From contig RSEF01000002.1 of NCBI GenBank assembly GCA_003993805.1, positions 3,594,856 to 3,658,855 on the forward strand: 64,000 bases of DNA, written 5' to 3'. Every line of letters starts with the position of its first letter. Within the stretch, counting starts at the first letter, position 1. The notes under the pieces are model-generated. The model was not told where the DNA came from. It saw nothing but the letters and a program-made list of their open reading frames with translations, and did not search any database. This document shows positions 24,444 through 37,800 of the stretch, one piece after another. This stretch comes from Himantopus leucocephalus. Taxonomy: Eukaryota; Chordata; Aves; Charadriiformes; Recurvirostridae. The translations under genes were made by a program, and so were the position numbers.

Positions 24444-25261
24444 CCAACCAATTCTCTAATCCATCTATGAATATTAGAGGATGTTCATACTCTGAAAAAG
24501 TAGCTTGGGTTCGTCTTGATATTTCCAAGCCAAAACTTCATAATCTTAAAACGGGGATTAGGGAGAGGTTGCCTTTTTTTGGTATAGAAGTATCAGCCTA
24601 GGAAAGCCAGCAAGGGGCACAGCAGACCAAGGTAGGTCCCTCTCCTCACACTGTATCTGAAAGGTCTTGAGATATGAAGCAAGCTTTCCAAGCTCAGAAG
24701 CACCTTCACATGAACTGGTGCTCAGGTTGTCAGCCCTGTTGTCCTGTTCATGAACGCAGCTCAGATGGACTGAATCAAATCTGACTTGTTCCCTCAGTTC
24801 TCCGACTGCTCCGGGCCAGACAACCCCTCATCACAGAGCTGGCAGCCTTCCTCAAGCACACAAGGCTACATTGATAACGGCAGAGCTTTTATCCAACCTC
24901 TTATTTTTAAGGCAGTAACACCCTGAGTGCAGCTAGAGGCAGAGTTCCCCACCTCTGCCTACTGTGGCATTTCTTGTGTCTTCCCCTAAAAGATATTCAG
25001 ACAGCAACAGGACCCCAATCACGCCTTTGATCCAGTCCTTAATTACCCATGGGCACAACCACACAACGAAACAACCTCATTTTAGAGTCAGTGCCCACAT
25101 CAGCTGAGCCTCAACAATGCGCTTACACTGCATGTTCTTAACTCCTGTCGAGGCATGTTAAGCTTAAGCTATTTTTCATTCAACCACAGATATCAAACAC
25201 CACTGTTGTGTGCTCTGATATACTTTGCTGTCCTCATTAGTGAGGTTTTCTGCTCACATTT

Positions 25262-25365
25262 TGAGCAACCCGGTCTAGTGGAAGGTGTCCCTGCCCAGGG
25301 CAGGGGGGTTGGAACTTGATGATCTTCAAGGTCCCTTCCAACCTAAACCATTCTATGATTCTCTA
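25262..25365 (+). mobile_element. CR1 LINE 3' fragment, sense on +
   Basis: About 104 bp: GGTGTCCCTGCCCAGGGCAG, GAACTTGATGATCTTCAAGG and CCATTCTATGATTCT. Severely 5'-truncated, between the last visible ALS2CL exon and the gap. Confidence 0.88.
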
Positions 25366-25664
25366 ATATTTGTGCTTGTCTAAAAGTCTTATTATGGGCA
25401 ACAGCTCATTGAGCTGCCATAACTCAGTGAGATTTAGTCACATTAAACCCCGAGTCACGTCCTGAGCAATGGGTTTTCTAGGTCCATATGACTGCAGTTA
25501 TTGCAAATAACTCTTTACCTAGCACCATTCTGAAAGCAATGCTCCCCAAAAAATATGCTGTAAAATAAAGCAGCCCTGTCACCTGAAAAAAATGATCCCA
25601 ATGGTCTACTCCACAAGCCCTCTATGCTCATACCCATTGGAAGGACCCAGTGTGCTTGACTTAC

Positions 25665-25822
25665 TGGTAAAACTCCCATATTTTCTTTGCATAGTACTTG
25701 ACTTCCTCTTGTGCCATAGTCAGCAAGTGTCTGTTGGCCCCAATCCCAGAGTACGTTGCCTGAAAAGCTATCGTCAAGGCCTTCAGCAGCTTTCCCAGTG
25801 GGTGCAGGGAAGACTTCAATGC
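25665..25822 (-). CDS. ALS2CL: ALS2CL exon 18, last exon visible
   Basis: The exon is 158 nt with acceptor CTCTATCACGCAG and donor GTAAGTCA; it leaves in phase 2, so a further exon is required. It encodes [20 protein letters not shown] and [20 protein letters not shown], closely matching the mammalian segment just before the VPS9 domain. No following exon was found between here and SNAP47. Confidence 0.95.
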
Positions 25823-28800
25823 CTGCGTGATAGAGGAAAATTAAATTTTACAAGTCAGCCCTTGCCATTAGGGGAGGATAACACTGAAAGGCCACCCAGC
25901 CTTCTCTTGTCAGCAAAGGAGTACAAGCCCAGAGGTAATCAACTATAATTTTGGTCTGGTTCTGCTGCCACAAGCCCATTCTCCTCCCATTATCAGGCAG
26001 AAATGTGCTTAGTAGAATTGCTGTTCTGATGAGATTTGCTGCGATATTCAAGACAGTGAGCAAAGGGTGCTTCAGGGAAAGGCTGGCCAAGTCACAACCA
26101 ACCACCAAGAGTGCATGGAAGTTTATTAATCATCTCCAGCAGCTGGTTACTCCCTGTCATGGTTTGAGAATCAAGAGTGAAGCTTTATCATCACTTCCTG
26201 GCCTGTATAGCTGTACACAACACGAGTGTCCAAAAAGCATGACGGATAATTCTCTTCTTCACAGGCATAGGTATTCACACATAATTTAGAGAAGACTCTT
26301 GAAGTCACTGGCCATGATATATCTGCTAACAGAAAGTAGCTACAACCCGTGTCCATGTCTGGTGGACAGATGTGGATCGTTATGGTGTTAAGCTTTACCT
26401 TCTCTAAATAACTCTGTAGTGACTCCAGCCCCTGGTGCTGGACAAGCTCTTCAAGAATATCTTCTATCTTCCACGACACATCCTCAGTCCCCCTGAAAAG
26501 ATGAGAGGTGAGGAAGGAAAACCACACAGTGAAGCACTGGGATAAATCCCGAGTGGTACTGCAGGCGGATACCAAGGAGGCAATACGACTTAAGAACAAA
26601 TGAATTTTTCTCTACCCTTTTCAGTGTAATTGCCCCACTGACTTAAAACACCTGTGATTATCTAAATTCATCGCCTTTGGCTCCCCTTACAACCAGCCTG
26701 GGTTGCATCCTGCACATTCCCGTCTTGTTTATTTCAGATATTTTCTTAAAGGGAGATGAGTTTGCTCTGCATCAGCTGATGATGGTTTCCCTCAAACACA
26801 AGAAGAGCCAGCGACGACTGGGTCATGTGCAGATGCTTACATTTAATCAAATGAATCCCATCCAAGTTTTCACTTATGAGAATCAGTCTCAACAGCACAA
26901 CCTTAAGTTCAGGCTTAAAATTCATCCTCCTGTCCCATGAGCAGGAACAACTGGGTAATGCTTGGGTTCACAACTTTAACACGTGGCAGACCCTAATGTA
27001 AACCACTGTCCTCTCTACACAAAGGGGCTTCTCTCTTGCCATGCTCATACCTTTGGCAGAAGAGGTACTCCTGAGATTTCCGCAGCTCCTTGCTCGTTTG
27101 TATGTGGAACCCCGTGAAAGACTCCTCTGTTTCTTCTTTGCAGCCAGAATGGATGAACTCCAGGAACTGGTCATAGATTCCCTTCCATCTCTTCTCCACT
27201 GGGAACTCCTCGAGGCCCAGCTGACTGCAAAACGTAACATGGCGTTAGGCTTTTCTGCATCCCTCCTCAATCATTTCAGACTTTACCTTCAAATATGGAA
27301 TGTTTTCCAGAATCAGATATTAACACAAGAACTTCGGGAGCAGAGAAAGATGGCAGTGCCTAACTGGTGATTCAACAAAAAGCAACTCAATTCTATAGTC
27401 CTGATAATGAAGTAGGTTGGGTGAAGAAACATTCCTGGTGGGTGGAACATCAACAATCTGAATCTTTGCTGGTGAACTGATCACAGGCTTTCTGCTCCAC
27501 TTAGGGATGTTTCTAAATATAGACTATTTATTTAAACGGAAAGCCTGCAGAAAACACTGGTAGCAAGAAGACAGTTGAGCAACCACCACCAATAGTTATT
27601 GCTCTCTGAAAAGCACAGGAAACAGGAGCTGTTTCTGCAATATAGGCACTCTGACGGACTGGCAGTGTTCTGAGGAGGAAAGAAGAGGAAACTGAACTGG
27701 GTTTTGTGAGAGAAATTCCCCTCAGGGGACAGGCAGCTGTCTTTCCCACTGGGACTCCCTCATTTGGGTTAAACTGGTTGAACCCAGGCCCCCCAGCCTG
27801 GCAACCCTTGGCAGGGTTCAGCCCCAGATAAGAGTCTACACCGAAGGACGTGGCCTGATAGCTTCAGTTGTTACTCTTGCCCTGCATTCGCACCATTGCC
27901 TGCCAAAGCAGCATTAGCGCCTTGTGAAGCTCTGATCCTGGCTCCACAGCCTTCCTCCGCATAGAGCTAACCCAATTCAAGCTCTTCAGAGCTTCGCGTG
28001 CTGTGCTTCACTTCTTGATTTTTGGTAGCTTTCCTCTTGTCAATATGACAAGAGGAAACAGCCGCAAGTTACACCAGGGGAGGTTTAGACTGGATATTAG
28101 GGAAAATTTCTTCATGGAAAGAGTTGTCAAGCATTGGAACAGGCTGCCCAGGGAAGTGGTGGAATCGCCATCCCTGGAGGTATTTCAAAGACGGGCAGAT
28201 GTGGTTCTGAAGGACATGGTTTAGTGGTGGTGTCGGCAGTGTTAGGCTGATGGTTGGACTCTATGATCCTAAAGGTCCCTTCCAACCTAGAAAATTCTGT
28301 GATTCTATGATTCTGTGACACTACCTCTACAATATCAGTTGGTAATATTCATGTAATAGCACAGAGGGAGAGGAAAGGAACAAGTGATGCTTTTTAGCAG
28401 CCCACCTTTGCCTGTACAGCTTCAGACCTGTCTGTGTGTACACACAGAAATGCACATGTGCGCGCACACACACACACCCCCCCACACAAATCACTGAAAA
28501 TGTTAAGCCTCCAAAACTCTCTCCAGTCTGAGGATGGGAGTATCTCTGGGTGGACAGTGGTAGGATGGGAGTAGAACATCTGTTTTCTGCTTCTGATGTG
28601 GCATAAAGATTAAATGACAAACTGTGCTCGCCTTTCCTCCTCTCTCTTTGCATATAAACCAGTTTTTAGATCAACTCTTTCAGCAAGGACTGCCTGGATC
28701 CCTGTAGGGATTGATCCTGTATTCCTCTAGGTAGAGTCAAAATACAAGCTGTGACCCGAGAAGTCAACTCTTGTTGCTCACGCTTTGGTTATCCTGTCAT

Positions 28801-31800
28801 CCAGCTGCTCGTTCGACGTGTTCAGGATGCCGTGCGTCTGAAGGCCTTGGCCCGATTTGTTAGTAAAGGTTCCCTCCAGAATGAAGCCATTGGCAAAGGA
28901 CAGCTTTCCCTGCAACGGAGAAATAAAGGGTTACTCTGCCAAAATCTCATTAGCGAGAGGAAACAAGCTGGACCGAGATCTCAAATTCTCTTTTCAACAG
29001 AGCCAGCTCCTGAAACGGCGACTAAGAACAACTTCCAGCACAGAGATGCACATTTTCATCATCCAAAGCAATAGCGTCATTAAGGCGACAGTGACTGGAG
29101 AAAACATCTCCTTGCTATTGAATGACACATGTAGGATTCTGGAAGGGAAAGACCGCCACAATCGCAGAGTAAAACATTCACATTATGCTCTACAAATACC
29201 CAGTATCTTCTCTGAGTTATAAGATTTTCTGGCTTAAATTTGACAATAGTTTTTTCTATCCTAGAGTGAACACATGAAACCTCAATTTCTCCTCTGTTTT
29301 CCCTCTGCTTGTTAAAACCACAAGCAAATTTGGCCTCACAGGTAGGAGGAATCATACAATATTCACCATAAACACTTTCAAAACGTTTGCTGCTACCAAG
29401 AAAAACCTTAAATTCTCTGAGGCAAATACAGAAGACATGCAGTAGCTTGACTCAAACTTAGAAATTTTAATTAAATCAAATCCGAAGCCAAACAATATCT
29501 TAACTAGCCTGGTTTTGAATACAAGCCTGAAATCCTCCTTGCTAATAGTAGGAGGCACTCCATCTTTAGATAGAGAACAGATTTTTCTAGACTAACCACT
29601 GAAACTAAACGTTAATTTTGGAGAAAGCAGCATCTAAGCACTCTAATCAGTCTCTGCAGAATCCACCTCTAGTCTTCTGGCTGAAGGAGATGATGACAAA
29701 CCCTCCCTCCCATGACAAGTCAGTAAACGACAGGACTCATTTGCAATCGTTACCAAGTGTCTATTTTGACATCCACTCACTCTGATATAACCACACGCTT
29801 CCTGTCAGACTCATCATAGATTTCTGTAAGAAGCCGGAGGACTGGTTTTCCCTGCAACGGGGCACTTGATGAACACTTTGACCAGATATTTCAGTTAAAG
29901 ATCAACCACAAAATGCTGAACATGTCAGTGCAGTGTCCGGATTGCAAAATTAAGCTTCCAAGATCCCTCAGCTCTGTTAACATCTCGGTTACGTTAGCGT
30001 ACTGCTGGTACTGCAACTCCGTTTGGTTTATACATCATTTCCTGTGTTCCCAACCACTACAAAGGCTGAAACATTTGTTCAAAGAACACAAAAGCATCCC
30101 AACTGCAGCTGCGAAACGCAGCCAAAAATGTCCCACAGACAACAAAAAGCCCCAAACCCTCAATGTAAACAAAACAGTAAAAACCAAAACAATGCTCAAA
30201 GCCCCCAGCTACTTGAAGTCTCTCTGCTGCAGCCTTCCTTCTGTGAATAAGACTGATAATAGAAGAAAAAAAGGCGAAACCAAAACCAAATGAGGAAAAT
30301 GTTATTTTCTAGGGGGCTGGGGGAAGTGGAGCAGGAGGGTATGAACTCTGAAGATGAATCCGTCGGGCCTTCTGGGAAGCAAGCAACTGCATAGAAAGGC
30401 TGATGACGGAAGTGCTCACCTTTCCAACAAACGTTAGATCTTCCGTGAAGTTCCCTTCATAGACAGAGTCATCTTCCAAGAGCAGAATCCCAGAACCCTG
30501 CATGTGAAAGCAGAAGTAGTGAATTCATAATGTTAACTTCCTACCCACTCTGGTTCATCTAGAAACAGCCACTGGCTTGGAATATTTATGGGCTGCCGAT
30601 TCCGAGAACCCTTTTGAAAGCCCAACATTGCAATGCTCAAGAGAAAAGGAAGGATGTGCTCCAGAGATAACCCATTAGGCATCACCGCACAGAGGAAAAG
30701 CACTGGGTAGTCAGGAGGCTTTAAACAACAGTATTATTACATTAATTTCCCTAGAACAAGGAAAAGAAAAGCAGGCTCCTGTTCTAAGAACTGTCACCCA
30801 GAATTTGACCATACAGGTCAAACTTGTGGTGCTCCCAATCCTATGCCCTTTACATGATTGTAGCCAATTGTGTGATTCTTTGCAAGACAACTAAGAGAAA
30901 AGAGGAAGGCAGCTGCTATGTAGAATTAGCTCTGCAGTCACTGGGGCTTTAACAAGCTACTCCTAAGCATTCGTAAAATAACTCATTCCATGACCTCCCA
31001 ACTCCCACGGTTGCTTACGGTAGCACACATTTGAGGGAAGGAGCACCAAGATGCAGAATAGACACAGGATAATTTATACCAATGGGGGAAGAGTCTTCTT
31101 GCTGGGGCTTAGCCCATGGTTTGAGCCCGAAGGTTTATACGCACCCATACCAGCCAGAAAATGTGGTCACTTTTAGAGCTGCAACACATTTTCCGCTGGA
31201 ATGGTTTTCTTGATGGAAAGCGCCCTTTCTGGCAAAAATAAAAGGTTTCCAAGGGAAGCTTCTTGGCTGTACCAATTTTCCACTAGGAAAGCTGAAGTGA
31301 CTGCTCCCCACCCGGAAGCCTTGTGAAGTTAAAGGAGCCTTTGGCAGCTGGCAGACCAAAAGACAGCTTTATTTTGGTTCCCCGCAGATGGAGTTTTTAT
31401 GGAAAGGCCTTCCGACAAACTTTCCATGCTAAACATTTTGTCCTAATTTGGTGAGTGGGGAGGGGGTTGTTTGTTTTTTTAAGCGTGTACTTTTTATGAG
31501 AAGAAATGCTTTTATTTCCAAGCCCGTTCTAGCGATGCCAATCCCTTTTGCTTTCCACATCAACATCTAAACTTTCAATGAACTGGACAGCCAACTTGTC
31601 ATAGGTAAGCTCACGTTGGAAAGGTAAAGGTTTAATGATCTCTAAGATAGATTTAGTATCTTATATAACTGTACAGCACTTTGCATACGAGTTCTAGTCT
31701 ATAAGTGTGACCTGATGATCAGTCAAACAGCCAGACCTGCAAGGTGTCTTAGTATAAGCAAGGAAAAGTGACAGTCTCACATCTAGTTCCTACCTCCAAC

Positions 31801-34800
31801 TCAGGAAGATGATACGAAACAAGACTTAATCTAGGCCTTGTTCTTCAAAAACATTATTATGGTAAAATATCAGCGCTTACGTTTTCTTGCTTTCTATTTC
31901 CCCCGCAAAGATTATGAAGCGAAATCTTAATTTTGCCCTTGATGGGGAATTTCATGTCCCATCGATCTAGAGAATCCACTGAAAATGGGTACTCACCACC
32001 ATTTTATCAGCATGAAATGTCCTCTGATAGCAGACACCAGACTGGGTTACTACAATGCCTTGTCCATGTTTGTGATCGTCAAGCCATGTCCCTATGTATC
32101 TCTCCCCTCTGGAAAGCAATAGAAAACAAATTATATTTTTTTCCCTGTTTTATTACGTCTTAGTCAATTTGATGTATCACTTACTGAGGCTAGTTTTACC
32201 TGATATAATGCTCCATGCAGCACAAGTGCCAGATGCACTGCACAAATTCAATTCACATAACGCTTCCCCAGGAGTTCAAGCCCTTATAGCACAGGCTGAA
32301 CACATCAACCCTTCATCCCCAAGTCACCCCATCAAAACATGAGGCTTTACCCCTGCCAATAGAGGGACAAAACGGTGAGACACCTAAAGCCAGCTCTGAT
32401 CTATACCACCTTTACCTATCTTTGTCTTCCCACACTCCATATCCATTCTTCTTGTCATTTTCCCACTGTCCCGTGTATTTAAATGGATGCTCAGCTGAGA
32501 GGTTCTCTAGTATCCCAAACCCTTGACGCACGTTGTTTTTGAAGTAACCTTTGTAGACCATATCATTCCCATACCTGCAGGGAGAGAGACAGAATTTAAG
32601 ACCGTGCCTATGTGATAGTTACTATTGGGGTAGGAAGCCAGGAAAGGGAGTAGATTGGGCTCATCTACCTGCTAAATATTCCAACTATTTGACTGATACC
32701 TCTGCAGCCAGTAGTTGTTTGCTATTAGGAATGTGCATCACCCAAGTTAGTCGCTCCACAGATAGTTTTCAACATTATCTAAGGACACAACGCAATTGTC
32801 CTGGGAGAGGCCACTCAGTCCTTGACCTCTCACCAGCCAGGCTGCAGTGACCACTGATCAATCCAGAGTGGGACTAGAGAAGATCAAGTAGGAAGCCAGA
32901 TCTGCCTTTGCCTTTCTATGCTCACCAACCACCCCTTCTCCTGGGCTCATCCCCCTGAGAAGAGCTCCTCTTCGCTCTGTCCGTGCTGGCCAGCGGATCT
33001 TCACTGCTACAACAGAGAAAGCACTTACGCGAAGCAGAGCTATCATAGAATCCTTGAATGGTTTAGGTTGGAAGGGACCTTAAAGATCATCTACTTCCAA
33101 CCCCCCTGCCGTGGGCAGGGACACCTCCCACGAGACCACAATCATCTATAATTATCAACATGCCTTCACATTTGACACCAGAGACACTAGCGCAGCACTG
33201 CTCAGTTGGCTCCAAGTCCCCCAGGATATTTCTGAATGTCCTCTACTCAGAGTTTGATTCACAAACAAGGAGCACGACAAGCAGGCTGTGGGAAGGAAGA
33301 TGGCCTANAATCATCTATAATTATCAACAGGCCTTCACATTTGACACCAGAGACACTAGCACAGCACTGCTCAGTTGGCTCCAAGTCCCCCAGGATATTT
33401 CTGCATGTCCTCTACTCTGAGTTTGATTCACGAACAAGGAGCACGACAAGCAGGCTGTGGGAAGGAAGATGGCCTATCCCATAGTAAGCAGCTGGAAAGC
33501 TGGGCTGTGCGCTTTCCTCTGCTGCGGTCGCCTCTGTGAAAGCAGGGGTAAGCGTGCGCAGTAATAACGGGCAGTCCAGTCTTCACAGTGGCCAACCCAT
33601 TTGGCTACCGGCCACGTGTGACCGTTTCCAGAAGCATTTTGATGAGTAAATAAGAAAACCTCAGGTTCTGTTGCTAAAATTAAGCTCTGGGTTTAAGCTC
33701 GGAATTTGAGTGAGCAATTAAAGCCAACGGGGGGAACCAGCCCCCTTCAGCAGTTTGGGATTACAGTTGTGACTCGCAGAGCAACAATCCCATCCACCAT
33801 TAAGGAATTACTCTACAGAAGATTTGCTCCAGATAGCCTGGCCATGGGAGACAGAGCAAGCTGTGTGCTCCTCCACCAAGCCTGTCCAGGGCTGATGGCA
33901 CACCATGAGCTCTACTCTGCAACCACAAGCATGAATGCAAAATTATAACCTCACCTATAGGGCACAGAGGATGCTACATCAGGTAGTTAAAATGGTCATA
34001 GCTTGCAGAGAAGCTCTTACTATTCTAACGCTCAGGAGACTCAGGACTTGTGAAGAAGCCATAGCGCCCATCTCCAAAGCAAAAGCTTCTGGTGCCTGAA
34101 TTATTTTGGGTTTTACACTGTGACTGAGCCTTCCACAGTGAGGTGGGAACGCTAAATATGTGGAGTCCCATTTTTTTTCCCCAGAGTCCGTCTTTGGGTT
34201 TTACTTACTCACAGATTCCATAGCCTCTCATCTTGCCCTCGTACCAGTGGCACTTATAGCAGTCATACCGGTCTTCAGATCGGCGTGGGATAAGGCATAT
34301 TCCAAACCTGCAAGGTGTACGTGGCAGAGGTCAGCATGGCCAAAGGTGACTCCGTTGTACTGAATGAAGTTTAAAAACTAGGGACCTTCCAGGCTCCCAA
34401 GCTGATTTGCATGGCTGGGGTCAGCTCTACTCCGACACTATTTCCAGGTGTCGACGGAATTGCTCCAAGGAAGAGCTCATCTCCTTGTGAACTGCAGTCA
34501 CAGTTTTTCATTGCTGCTTCTACAGAGCTACTTTGAGTGTTATTGAGGTTTTTTTCTGTCTCTCCCCCTTCTCCAATTTAGGAGCCGAGTTAGACTACCA
34601 AAGTAATTGCTTTGGCCCAAACAAAATGTTTTCTTAATCCTGACAATACTATTTGAGACATTTTATCCCTTTAAAAACCTAACTTATTCTGGAACTCCTG
34701 TAGAAATGAGAAATCTAAGTCTCATTTTCAAAAAGTTTTAGGAAAGCAATTATTTTAATTTCATAGTATGGTTTATTTCCTCTGAGAACTCTTAAGAGAA

Positions 34801-37800
34801 GTTTTTAAAGATTTCTAAAAATAACTTTTTCAAGGTATTTCACATGAATAAAGGCACCTAGATTTAGAGATCTGGGGTGAGATTCATCCAGCTGAAGAGA
34901 TGTTTGCGTCTGAATCAGTCATCTGCGCACGCTCCCTACCTACTCACTCTAGGTTACAATCTACGAAGCCAGATGTCTAAAATAGGTCAGATGAATTGGG
35001 CTGTAACAGTGAATAGAGTGATAGAATTACAGAACCGTCTAGGTTGGAAGCGATCTTTAAGATCATCGAGTCTAACCATCAACCTAACACTGCCAAGCCC
35101 ACCACTAAACCAGGTCCCTCAGCATCACGTCTACCCGTCTTTTAAATACCTCCAGGGATAGTAGCTCCACCACTGCCCTGGGTAGTCCCTCTATAAGTCT
35201 CCAGTGTCCCTGTACCTCTGGGAGGAAGCATTTCTTAGCTTATTTTGAAAGCAAGAAACACTCTATTTTTTAGAGCTTACCCATGCTCCAAGCCCTCTTT
35301 GAAATCTCCAACGTGGTTGCGTCCGTCGCGCCACTTCAGTGTCCCCCTGCAATTCAAAGTAAGCGTTACACAAGGGAGATCACCAGCAACATTCACAGCT
35401 GCAACAGAAGGTATCAAGGCAGGACCTAGAAATGGCTAACATCAAAACGTTTCCTCAGGGAACAAAGACACAGAAGTTCTCCAGGCACCTCTGGGACCTT
35501 GGTTGGCACTGTAAGGATTTAATACCATAATGTTTTCATGCCCTGGAACCAGCAGGAAAAATCCTCTTCCAAGTTCCCTAATCTCAAAAGAATTTTGTAG
35601 AGTTGCTGGGTCATCCATTTAGGACCTTGCACATGATCCTTTTGTAATTACAGTGCAGCATGTGATTAAGCCAGCTGAAGTTCCAGCATGGCACATCCCC
35701 GTTGACAAGATAATGACCCCACAGTCCAGAGCTCCATTGTGCCAGGCACTATGAAAACAAAAGGGACAAGCACTGGCCTAAAGGGATCATATCTTTCCAT
35801 CTGCTTTGTGTGGGGGTTGCAGAAATGATTACACGAGTTAACAATGCAACAACGAGACTGGAACAGTCGATGCGATGGTCGAACTACTGCACGGCCATGC
35901 CCAGTTGTGAATGCATTTCCCTCCCTCACGGTCTCCCACTCCACCCACACCCACTCACTGTTTTAATTCTTGCATCATCCCAGACAGAGCCAGCTCCGGA
36001 CACGTTCCCCAACCAGAGACAACAGAAGACGGTGCACGACCAAAACCATGACGCATTTGTTTGACTTTCACCAGGATTGTTGCTTTAAACACCTACATGA
36101 GACAGGCTCTTTTTCTGGTATTTACAGGGAAGTGGTCAGATTAATTTTAAGTGGATTTAAAATACATCTCCTTTTGCTTTGTTAGTATGAAGGCAAGCAA
36201 AAGAAAGCAAGCCAAGGAGAATGCCTGGCCATGGGGATGGTTTATGCTACTTCTCAGTGGGAGTATCTCCTTCCCCCACACCAAGTCATCAGGAGTACTG
36301 GGACAGAACAGTGAAGAACACAAATGTTTCTGCTGAAGAGCCCCGATTCGCACTGCTGCAGCTTTCTGCTCGTGTGCTTTGCCATGCCAGTCTCTCCCTC
36401 AGAGGTGGACCAGCCATCAAGGCCAGCTTTGCTGCTCTGTAACCTTGTATTGGTAGCAAGTCACATAGAAGAGCAATTTCAGGAGTGGGAAGGACATCTT
36501 AGTAATTAAGCAATTAAAAGTCCAGGCATTAAAAGCACCTGAAGTCACTTATTTCTGCCACAAATTTCCTGGGTTGCCTCAGTCAAGGATTTTAATCTGA
36601 AACAGCAGAGAAATTCATCTCATTTCTCCAACCCTAAGAGAGGAGGAGGAGACAAAGAGCGAGCAGAGGCGCTTGTCCCTCTGTGTCTGCACACAGCGGG
36701 TTTCAGCTCTCTGTTAGGAGCGCAGGTGCTGGGGAAGGTGGGGATGATGTAAAGGACTGCCTCGGACATAGCTCTACTCCAAACACCTGTTTAATGCTCT
36801 TCTGGGGCAAAGCACAATCTCTTCCGCAGAAGATTCAGGATTAAGCTTTTGATTTTGGATAGTCTCATTATTTTAAGGCTCTTTCAAACCAAGTCCCTAC
36901 GTACTTTTTGCTTCAATAGAAACTGTAAACAAGCTGTGTAAAACTCGGGAAGAACAGAACTTCCAAATCACCCTGCTTAGGTGTCCCAGGAGGTTGGCCA
37001 TATTTCATGTTTCTACACGAAACCAGACACTGTGCTCTATCCTGTGACAGAGAGATTTTGGTTGGGATCATTTAACCTTTGATTTACAGACCATTCCCTT
37101 TTGGCAGAGCTCACTCTTAAACTTCACTTGGATTTAGTGAACAGCTCTCATGTTTCCCAAAAAATGCATTTGAACATCTTTTCTATTTAATTTTATAATT
37201 CCTTTGATAATAGTTTGGATGTTTAAATAGATTTTGATAGAACAGGACAAAACTTTTCTCTCATTCACAAGCAAAGGCTTTTTATTGTTGGGGTTTTTTT
37301 CTTGTCATCATGACGGTAAGATTTTATGCCTGAGGCTGAGATCTTGAAAATAAACATTAGCTCAAGTCTAAGTCCTAATTACAGGCGTAAGCCAATGCAG
37401 TGCCTTCAAAGGGATCATTACCACACTATTAGGGTCAGCCCCTACAATCTACTGCGTGAACCAGTATCACTACTGAGACATCCACAATACAATAGATCAC
37501 AATATCATCAGATGGGACTCATGCTTTGACCAAGCCCTGAAAGCAAGCAAATGTGTACCAACTGCCCCTTGAATCTGTCCTCAATACTAGATTTTCCTCT
37601 GGAACCAAGTGAGGCAGGATACCAGAGAGGGTGGCACATCCTGGGACATCACCAACCTAGAGTTTGTGGTCCAGGCCCTCAGCATGGGGTGGATCACCCC
37701 ATGTCCACAGCCACTCTGCGGATCCACCTGTGCATCTGCTGGATCCAGACAGTGCTACACAAAGACAACAGAGCCATCCTTGCGTGTTCTTGCTTAGGAA

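Larger units (their letters stand above)
16355..25664. other. Interval between SNAP47 and the last visible ALS2CL exon
   Basis: About 9.3 kb. Any SNAP47 5' untranslated exon and promoter and the ALS2CL 3' end (VPS9 exons, stop codon, poly-A site) should be in here. I looked on the minus strand for VPS9 hallmarks of this family (such as a WPLKDL-type and a DDLLPLLIYV-type motif) and found none. It contains a small duplication around N 22530, CR1 copies near 23590-24443 and 25262-25365, and a 100-N gap (24302-24401). Confidence 0.65.

Noticed and set aside
24601..24840. Minus-strand frame open for about 80 codons, considered as a missing ALS2CL VPS9 exon
   Set aside because: The translation shares no motif with the VPS9 region of ALS2CL (no WPLKDL-type or DDLLPLLIYV-type segment).
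26742..26940. Open frame on + in ALS2CL intron 16 preceded by a good acceptor-like TTGTTTATTTCAG, ending in a stop, 66 codons long
   Set aside because: Its length is within chance for six frames over 64 kb, the product is not recognised, no partner exon was found on +, and the opposite strand is intronic.
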